Notes under the pieces: model-generated
What the model saw: only the letters and a program-made list of their open reading frames with translations
What the model was told of the DNA's origin: nothing
The model's database searches: none
Shown: piece by piece, positions 17,901 to 23,184 of the stretch
How positions within the stretch are numbered: the first letter of the stretch is position 1
Layout: every line of letters begins with the position of its first letter
Made by a program: the position numbers and the translations under genes
Assembly (NCBI GenBank): GCA_942492915.1
Contig: OW818662.1
Coordinates: forward strand, 2,108,001-2,172,000
From: Turneriella sp942492915
GTDB lineage: Bacteria; Spirochaetota; Leptospiria; Turneriellales; Turneriellaceae
Direction of reading: 5' to 3'
DNA length: 64,000 bases

Positions 17901-18471
17901 ACGGCACACGGCGGCCGCGCCGTACCATATTGCCGCCAAACTCTGCCAGACGCGCCTGGGCTTCTCGCGTGGTTAATCCCCCTTTTAAATCTGTGGCAAG
18001 CTCGAATTCAATCTGCTCTTGCGTCAGGTTACGAAAAGAAGGTTTCGCATGCTCTTCGCCGCGCTTAAGCGCCTCGAGTGCGGCAGCTGCATCGGTGAGC
18101 TCGCGCAGCTCACCCGAGATTGCCGGCAACACCGACGACATGCCCTGTAACAGCTGCAACTCATGCGCGGTTTCGCCCGCAGGTAGAGCCATCAGCAAGA
18201 CGACATAAACTTTACCGCTGCTGTGGCTAAGGCCCTCGCGCGATATGCCGAGCGCCGCAATCGTGCGGCTGAGGCCGTGCACGCGCACATGCGGAATCAG
18301 CACGCCATGCTCTACGCTCGCATAAGGCGATCTGCCCACATTTGCGAAGGCATCGCGCACTAAAGTGAGATCTGCCCCCGAGTTATCGGCAATCAATTTT
18401 CTGATCGCCGATTCGGCGTCGCCCGTGAGGTCGAATGCAATATTCTCTGGCTTCAGGTGCTCGCGCAACAT
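14956..18471 (-). CDS. P2-type cation ATPase with an N-terminal PTS EIIA-like domain
   Basis: 1171 residues. Residues 1-140 form a PTS EIIA type-2 (fructose/Ntr) domain with the phosphorylatable histidine in context GVLIPHVRV (H61). From about 146 a full P2-type ATPase follows: N-terminal cation-ATPase domain, TGES motif near 311-314, PEGL in M4 (432-435), the phosphorylation site DKTGT (D475), and GDGVNDGPALKKADIG. The M4-M5 link (VPEGLLPTVTLSLAMG then ARRNAIVKNLSSVETLG) is close to the Na,K/H,K-ATPase (P2C) pattern, so Na+ or K+ transport is more likely than Ca2+. The last 200 residues hold the M7-M10 helices. EIIA-type domains on transporters are thought to sense PTS phosphorylation, so pump control by H61 phosphorylation is a plausible inference. 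Confidence 0.85.
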   Translation of the reverse strand: MLREHLKPENIAFDLTGDAESAIRKLIADNSGADLTLVRDAFANVGRSPYASVEHGVLIPHVRVHGLSRTIAALGISREGLSHSSGKVYVVLLMALPAGETAHELQLLQGMSSVLPAISGELRELTDAAAALEALKRGEEHAKPSFRNLTQEQIEFELATDLKGGLTTREAQARLAEFGGNMVRRGRRVPWYVKLARNFFSFFAILLWGAAALCYVPGVDMPQLGTAILIVVIVNGIFSFLQEFKSDKAVDALKRLMARTSRVVRDGQTTEIAAEELVPGDVILLEEGDIVPADSRLVDAYDVEVDNSSLTGESTSAKRYKSDQPVLLEGKFLWIELPNIVFAGSTLIRGNGRAVVYATGMATEIGKIADLTLAIKSEPSPLQKQLRGTVFAIALLALTIGLTFLFLGWLVAGLSFVQAFVFFIGLFVANVPEGLLPTVTLSLAMGVTRMARRNAIVKNLSSVETLGCTTVIGTDKTGTLTQNLMMVQHVIAGGESFSVEGHGYDTVGKFTQNGNELTREQIAGHVALKALIDCAYICNNAKLERVPGGTRVIGDPTEGCLQTLAARAGMTGTHQRIHLNPFESVRKRMSVVINDAATGRRIAYAKGAPLETLGCCTQIMLPSGIQPLTDVLREKIREETDALAGQGYRVLAFASRNDDELQQTESRTVENTEKNLTFLGLAAISDPVRPGVAEAIEACHKAGIRILMITGDYPLTAKSIAHQIGLGQGRDIQVFTGTELTSFADAEVCDILKTGEPVFARVSPEQKLRIVTLLKSLGEIVAVTGDGVNDGPALKKADIGIAMGMRGTDVAKEAAEIILTDDNFSSIVAAIEEGRGIFDNIRKFASYVFNSNPQELYPFILWMLVPGYPLVMTVMGVLAVDVGTDLIPAMGLGIEPPEKGIMERPPRKKGERLLSLPFILRSYAVQGSLLAFSCFATYYYFAWTMGYLTGPNGFMNLPASPDKLNMANATHIYLQSLTAFFFPTIAVQIGNVLCKRSHSASLFSRDFLRESTRAAGMAALRSYLPKRRTLSVNIRYRFEEAHHDDTQRAFFSQFGHLLSFPVRVLYMRLANFTVELRRVTLVPLLRFLAAFFERHPIIYNFVSNPLIDIGVAVQFLLCYAFFYTDLGKVYYFEPVAWHVYLFAFHGTVLIIAFEETKKYFRRRGHALEFLG

Positions 18472-18545
18472 AAAGCAGCGACTGCAGCTCGCGACGCGTC
18501 GTCAACGATTCATAGAAGACTTTTTAGTCTGTTTTTTACTTTCTG

Positions 18546-19139
18546 CTAACCGTGCGCCATGCTCGCGAGCGGGTTCACCGAATTCTTGCTGATCGCGGCA
18601 AGCGACAGCAACACCGGCGCCGAAAGTGCGGCGAACAGACCTTCAAAGACAGCGTTGCCTTCAGAACTTGGCTCACCGCGCAACCGGCTCAAGAACGAGT
18701 CGAAGGTATTTCCCGTCAGGTTTGAAAAGAAGATCAGACGGATATAGTTCTCAATATCGCGGGCGGCGTCTTCGCCATAAGTGGTGACGAGTTTTTCGCG
18801 CTGCGCCGGGTGTGGGTTGCGGTTTGTTTCTGCATAGTGAAGCGCATAGACGAGCGCTGCTTTTTCATTCTCAGGTACGTTATTGGTGTCAGAGCCCATG
18901 AGTGCAGACACGTCACTCGTCGTCATGCCGTTTGCCACCGCGAGATCGGTGTGCACCCACTGGCAATAACGGCAGCGGTTAACCGACGTGACGGCTAGCA
19001 AGATGCGCTCACGAAACGCCGGCGAAATTCTGCCGCTCGCGAACGTCGACGGCAATGTCGGCAGGTCTTGCGCGAGCTCAGTCACAATTTCAACCAAAGT
19101 TCTGGGTGTAAAAACCCGTTTGCTGAATTTCTCTCTCAT
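18546..19139 (-). CDS. AhpD-like/carboxymuconolactone decarboxylase-family protein
   Basis: 197 residues with the AhpD active-site signature: helix NRCRYCQWVHTDLA, containing the redox CxxC pair and the downstream His. The rest is all-helical, as in the CMD/peroxidase-related family. Such proteins reduce peroxides or act as alkylhydroperoxidase partners. The start ATG overlaps the TetR gene stop by 4 bp (ATGA), so it is translationally coupled and the last gene of a GMC oxidoreductase-TetR-AhpD operon. Confidence 0.8.
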   Translation of the reverse strand: MREKFSKRVFTPRTLVEIVTELAQDLPTLPSTFASGRISPAFRERILLAVTSVNRCRYCQWVHTDLAVANGMTTSDVSALMGSDTNNVPENEKAALVYALHYAETNRNPHPAQREKLVTTYGEDAARDIENYIRLIFFSNLTGNTFDSFLSRLRGEPSSEGNAVFEGLFAALSAPVLLSLAAISKNSVNPLASMAHG

Positions 19140-19699
19140 GTTAATCCCCTTTGTGTTTTTTTAATCATTTTTTTCATTGCATTGAATGCCGGTTCAAGAT
19201 TGTGCGACGCCGGCAGCACCTGGCCGCCATAGAGCGAACCTGCGAGAAACAAGAAGACTGCCATGCCGGTATCTTTATCGAGGCCCAGAACGCCGGTGAG
19301 GCGCCGTTCAAGCTCACTCGCCCAGCGATGCAAAAGGTTTTGCGCCTTGGCAGGCAGATCGTTGCGCAGCATATCGGCTGAAAACAAGAACTGGCGCTGC
19401 ATCTTGTCGCAGCGTTTCAGAAAATAATCAAACAGACGATCGATGCGCGAATCGAACGTCGTCAGATCGCACATCTCATCGACAATTTCGCCCGCTGAAG
19501 CCTGAGCGGTGTGCAGAAAAAGCGCGCAGAACAGCTCTTCTTTTGAAGGGAAATAATGGTAGAGCGTACCGGTTGAAACATCGAGGTCTTTGGCGATATC
19601 ACGCATCGAAACGTCTGCGTAGTTTTGCTCGCTAAAGGTAACAACGGCCTTGTCGAGCAGCGTGCGGCGGTATTCTTTGTGGTCGACTATCTTTGGCAT
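19136..19699 (-). CDS. TetR-family regulator
   Basis: 187 residues. The N-terminal TetR helix-turn-helix is clear (MRDIAKDLDVSTGTLYHYFPSKEELF, residues about 27-52), with a C-terminal ligand-binding helical domain. It lies between the GMC oxidoreductase gene and the AhpD-like gene in one operon and presumably autoregulates it. A partial palindrome at 20957-20974 at the operon start is a candidate site. Confidence 0.85.
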   Translation of the reverse strand: MPKIVDHKEYRRTLLDKAVVTFSEQNYADVSMRDIAKDLDVSTGTLYHYFPSKEELFCALFLHTAQASAGEIVDEMCDLTTFDSRIDRLFDYFLKRCDKMQRQFLFSADMLRNDLPAKAQNLLHRWASELERRLTGVLGLDKDTGMAVFLFLAGSLYGGQVLPASHNLEPAFNAMKKMIKKTQRGLT

Positions 19700-19709
19700 T
19701 TAGACAACC

Positions 19710-20948
19710 TTACTTGTTGAGATGGCCTGCCAGCCGGTGCGCGAGCGACAGCAACGTGAGCGTCGGCGGCAACCCGAACGCTTCAGGGATCACCGCCGCA
19801 TCGCAAACAAAGAGTCCTTTAATTTCACTCTCGAGGTTTGCATCAAGCTTATCGCCGAGGCGAATGCTGCCACCCGGGTGAGCCGAAGTCACCGCTGAGA
19901 TCGAGACTTTCTTGACGCCTGCGGCTTTTAGTACATCGGCAGCACGGTCGGTGCCCAGCTTCACCAGACGCTGGTCATTTTCTGTGAGCTTGCGGCGCAC
20001 CTTGTCTTCGCCATAAATATGGCCCGCGAGCTCATCGCGCACCTTGACCATGACCATGAGAGTCTTGTCGCGATTAAACAAAAGATCGGGGCGCAGCGTC
20101 TGCAACGCGAACGCGGTGAAAATTGGCCATGGCAGAGGCATGTCGGTCAGCATGATGCCGTTTTCAGCGTCGAGAGTACCCGCAAGCATCGGCAATGGTT
20201 CGTATGTCTGCTTAAAATTATCAGACGCGCCCAGCACCGCGACAAGCGGGTCGCAGAAGAAACCTTCGCTTACGGCGAGGCCACTCTGGCGAAAGAGCGA
20301 GGCGCTGCCGATGCCGCCTGCGGCGCTGATAACAAGAGGTGCGCGCAGAGTTTCTGTTTTGCCCGATTTCCGGTAACTGACCCCGGTGGCCTTACCGTTC
20401 TCATAAAGAATGCGCTCTGCACGCGCACCTGTGATCAGCGTCGCGCCCGCTGCCGTCGCTTCACCGAGAGGCAAGCGCGCGTTATACCGCGCGGTGGGTT
20501 TGTGCACGCCGGGCTGCAATTGTTCTTGATAGATGAACTTCGTGAGCGGCTGCCAATCATAGTTCAGCGACCGCGCGGCGCGCATTAGGTACAGAGCCTG
20601 CTCACTCAGCAGAGCTTCGGGCAGAGGTGCGTTCGGGACTTCAGAACGAATTGCCGCTTCAGAACTTTTGAGATCCACCCCCTTCTTCTCGAACATCGCA
20701 TAAGGGGGAGAGATCACAGAACCAAAATACAGCATCGAACTGCCGCCCACGGTCACACCCCGCATAATACTCTGTATGCCGTCGGTGAAAACCATGCCGA
20801 GCATCGGCACCTGCGTGAGGCTATTGTCGCTGAACGCGTGGTTCTCGCCGCGTTCAAGCACGGTCACATGCCTGCCCGCGCGCTGCAGCTCACGGGCGAG
20901 ATATGCCCCGCCGGGGCCGGTACCGATGATGATGGTGTCTGTGGTCAT
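19710..20948 (-). CDS. GMC-family FAD oxidoreductase
   Basis: 412 residues, shorter than the usual 500-plus. A Rossmann FAD motif opens the protein (DTIIIGTGPGGAYLARELQRAG then VTVLERG). A GMC-type substrate-side loop GVTVGGSSMLYFGSVISPP follows, and the C-terminus has the conserved HPGGSIRLGDKLD and VCDAAVIPEAFGLPPTLT segments, whose His is the catalytic residue in GMC alcohol/sterol oxidases. It probably oxidises an alcohol or sterol-like hydroxyl. It is first in an operon with a TetR regulator and a peroxide-handling AhpD-like protein, which would make sense if the oxidase produces H2O2. Confidence 0.85.
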   Translation of the reverse strand: MTTDTIIIGTGPGGAYLARELQRAGRHVTVLERGENHAFSDNSLTQVPMLGMVFTDGIQSIMRGVTVGGSSMLYFGSVISPPYAMFEKKGVDLKSSEAAIRSEVPNAPLPEALLSEQALYLMRAARSLNYDWQPLTKFIYQEQLQPGVHKPTARYNARLPLGEATAAGATLITGARAERILYENGKATGVSYRKSGKTETLRAPLVISAAGGIGSASLFRQSGLAVSEGFFCDPLVAVLGASDNFKQTYEPLPMLAGTLDAENGIMLTDMPLPWPIFTAFALQTLRPDLLFNRDKTLMVMVKVRDELAGHIYGEDKVRRKLTENDQRLVKLGTDRAADVLKAAGVKKVSISAVTSAHPGGSIRLGDKLDANLESEIKGLFVCDAAVIPEAFGLPPTLTLLSLAHRLAGHLNK

Positions 20949-20956
20949 ATTTTTTT

Positions 20957-20974
20957 ATATCGAACGGTTGATAT
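20957..20974 (-). promoter_or_regulatory. Possible TetR operator at the GMC operon start
   Basis: An imperfect palindrome ATATCGAACGGTTGATAT lies 9 bp upstream of the GMC oxidoreductase start codon. Its arms ATATC and GATAT are perfect, the inner part imperfect. Size and position suit a TetR-family dimer, but no binding logo is known. Confidence 0.35.
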
Positions 20975-21012
20975 ATCTTAAAACTGCGCCGCGGCGACAA
21001 GTATTTTTCAAG

Positions 21013-21048
21013 TCTTTCTGCTATGGGCTTAAGCCCATAGCAGAAAGA
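21013..21048. repeat. 36-bp perfect palindrome, GGGCTTAAGCCC core
   Basis: Two 18-bp arms (TCTTTCTGCTATGGGCTT and complement) meet with no loop. It lies in the 276-bp divergent intergenic region before the CitE-like gene and has no T tract for a terminator. It shares its core GGGCTTAAGCCC with the palindrome at 21134-21179. Confidence 0.8.
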
Positions 21049-21133
21049 TATTCAAACTAGCTGCCAAGGCGCAGAAACGAAGACAATATTTCTGTCAGGT
21101 GCCGCGCGACCCGCCACGAGGCTGCCGAATATC

Positions 21134-21179
21134 AAGTTTCTTTTAGCTACGGGCTTAAGCCCGTAGCTAAAAGAAACTT
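21134..21179. repeat. 46-bp perfect palindrome, GGGCTTAAGCCC core
   Basis: 23-bp arms with no loop; the inner part reads GCTACGGGCTTAAGCCCGTAGC. It ends 45 bp before the start of the CitE-like gene, so if transcribed it would form a very stable 5' hairpin. Its arms differ from those of the palindrome 86 bp upstream although the centre is the same. Confidence 0.8.
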
Positions 21180-21224
21180 CCCTTTCATTGACGATATGTC
21201 TAAAATTCCGTTTTTTCCCTCATT

Positions 21225-22208
21225 ATGACACACCCCAACGACGCCCTCTTTGCAGGCGAAAAACCCTTTCCCGTAATCGCCACCTGCGAACACTTCGCGG
21301 GTAACGAAAAAATGATCATGAAGGCATTCAGCTTTCAGGACGAAAAAGGCCCCGTTTTTGACATCACGCAAGACTGCGAAGATGGTGCTCCGACCGGCCA
21401 AGAGAAAGATCACGCCGAAATGATCGTGCGCTTAACCAACAGCGAACACAACAAGCACAACATGGCGGGCGCGCGCATCCATGACTACACCAGCAAATAC
21501 TGGAAACAAGACGTGGATATTCTCGTAGCAGGTGCCGGCGAGCGTCTCGCTTACATCACGATCCCGAAACCAACGACTTACGAACAGGTCAAAGAAATGG
21601 TCGAATATATTCAGGCTGCAGCAAAAAAAGCCGGCCTCAAACGCGAGATACCGATCCACGTGCTGATCGAAACGCACGGCGCGCTACGCGACGTTGAGAA
21701 GATTGCGACACTGCCATGGCTGCAGGTTATCGACTTCGGCCTCATGGACTTCATCTCAGGCCACCACGGTGCGATCGCGCTCTCAAACATGAAGAGCCCA
21801 GGCCAGTTTGACCACAAACTGCTCGCGCGTGCAAAAGGTAACTGCGTCGCTGCAGCACTCGCGAACGGTGTTGTACCCGCGCACAACGTCACACTCGACC
21901 TCAAGAACTTCGAGCAGACAAAATCGGATGCCTCACGTGCCCGCAACGAATTCGGTTTTCTGCGCATGTGGTCAATTTACCCAACACAGATCGACGCGAT
22001 TGTCGAAGCGATGAAACCCGATATGTCTGAAGTCAAAAAAGGTGTTGCGGTTCTGCTCGCGGCGCAAGACGCAGCGTGGGGCCCGATTCAGCACGAAGGC
22101 GAACTGCACGACCGCGCCACGTACCGCGGTTTCTGGACCATCGTCCAGCGCGCGCGCCTCACTGGTATCGACATCGGTGCAGAAGCAAACAAGAGATGGT
22201 TTAATTAA
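21225..22208 (+). CDS. HpcH/HpaI aldolase/citrate lyase (CitE-like) family protein
   Basis: 327 residues with the CitE-like TIM-barrel signatures: DITQDCEDGAPTG (acidic metal-binding and catalytic region), a conserved Arg in GARIHDY, IHVLIETHGALRDVEKIA with the metal-binding Glu, and DFGLMDFISGHHGAI. The family cleaves or forms carbon-carbon bonds of CoA thioesters such as citryl-, malyl- or methylmalyl-CoA. No lyase alpha or gamma subunit or CoA ligase gene is near, so a stand-alone malyl-CoA-type enzyme is more likely than citrate lyase beta. The stop codon lies inside the hairpin at 22203-22229. Confidence 0.8.
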   Translation: MTHPNDALFAGEKPFPVIATCEHFAGNEKMIMKAFSFQDEKGPVFDITQDCEDGAPTGQEKDHAEMIVRLTNSEHNKHNMAGARIHDYTSKYWKQDVDILVAGAGERLAYITIPKPTTYEQVKEMVEYIQAAAKKAGLKREIPIHVLIETHGALRDVEKIATLPWLQVIDFGLMDFISGHHGAIALSNMKSPGQFDHKLLARAKGNCVAAALANGVVPAHNVTLDLKNFEQTKSDASRARNEFGFLRMWSIYPTQIDAIVEAMKPDMSEVKKGVAVLLAAQDAAWGPIQHEGELHDRATYRGFWTIVQRARLTGIDIGAEANKRWFN

Positions 22209-22229
22209 TTTCGCTTTGCGAAATTAATT
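22203..22229. terminator. Hairpin spanning the CitE-like stop codon
   Basis: Perfect 12-bp arms AATTAATTTCGC and GCGAAATTAATT around TTT. It contains the TAA stop (22206-22208). Confidence 0.55.
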
Positions 22230-22249
22230 GAACAAAAAAGATATGGCGT

Positions 22250-22274
22250 GTCACACACCCGCAGGGTGTGTGAC
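22250..22274. repeat. Hairpin GTCACACACCC/GGGTGTGTGAC
   Basis: Perfect 11-bp arms around GCA in the 125-bp gap between convergent genes. It is followed by a GC-rich sequence (22275-22330: ...CTACGGCCCTGCGGGTCCCG...) that resembles dispersed repeat debris rather than coding DNA. Confidence 0.6.
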
Positions 22275-22333
22275 CGCGCTTTCCGCTACGGCCCTGCGGG
22301 TCCCGCTCCAATCGCTCACGCTCCTTCCAATAC

Positions 22334-23080
22334 TCAACCACCGCAAACCGGGCAGTCTGTTTTCTTTTCACGCTGAAATTTTCTCATCGTTTGATTTAAG
22401 CCGTCGTAAACAAGAGTGTGTCGATTCAAGATTTCCCCAGCTCCGATAATAACTTTGATTGCTTCGAGCGCCTGCATCGCTCCCATGATGCCGGGCAGTA
22501 CACCGATTACTCCGGCTTCTGAACAGTTCTGTATCGCCTCGGGTGATTCGCCGTACAGACAGCGATAGCAGCCAGCGCCGGCATTCACGTCAAAGACGGT
22601 CAGCATGCCTTCAAAGCGGTAGAGGCTCGCGAACACATTGCGTTTTTTCGCCCGCACACAGTAGGCGTTGATGGCATCGCGCGCGGCGAAATTGTCGGTG
22701 CAATCGAGCAGCAGGTCGTAGTGAGACGCGAGACGTTCGGCACTCTCGGGCGTGAATTTCTCTGAAAAAGTTTCGACTGTCGCATGTGGGTTCATGTGTA
22801 AAAGTCTGTGCTCTGCGACCGAGACTTTCGCCAGGCCTACATCCGCCTCACCGTATAGAATCTGCCGATGGAGGTTCGACGTTTGCACGAAATCATGATC
22901 GACGAGACCGAGGTGGCCTACGCCGGCCACGGCAAGATATTGCGCTGCAGGGCAACCTAGGCCACCCATGCCGACGATCAAGACTTTCGCTGAGGCGAGT
23001 GCTGCTTGACCGGCTTTGCCGATTTGGGGCAGAACAAGCTGACGGGCGTATCTTTCATCGTTAGAAGAATTACCCGACAC
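22334..23080 (-). CDS. moeB: MoeB/ThiF-family sulphur-carrier adenylyltransferase
   Basis: 248 residues, the length of MoeB without a rhodanese tail. It shows the E1-like nucleotide fold (VLIVGMGGLGCPAAQYLAVAGVG), the Arg-finger region NLHRQILYGEADVG, the Asp of LLDCTDNFAARD, a CxxC zinc half-site (CYRCLYG) and the second one at the very end (CPVCGG). These enzymes adenylate the C-terminal Gly-Gly of MoaD or ThiS. The molybdenum-cofactor operon 2.8 kb away includes moaD but no other moeB, so MoaD is the likely partner; ThiS remains possible. Confidence 0.85.
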   Translation of the reverse strand: MSGNSSNDERYARQLVLPQIGKAGQAALASAKVLIVGMGGLGCPAAQYLAVAGVGHLGLVDHDFVQTSNLHRQILYGEADVGLAKVSVAEHRLLHMNPHATVETFSEKFTPESAERLASHYDLLLDCTDNFAARDAINAYCVRAKKRNVFASLYRFEGMLTVFDVNAGAGCYRCLYGESPEAIQNCSEAGVIGVLPGIMGAMQALEAIKVIIGAGEILNRHTLVYDGLNQTMRKFQREKKTDCPVCGG

Positions 23081-23184
23081 GACATTATGCGCCGCCGCTC
23101 AGACCCGCGGCGTAAAGACTGTTTTGAGAAAACAGATTACCCGAGATTAGGCGAAGATAAGTGTGCAAACCTGACGATCTCCCC

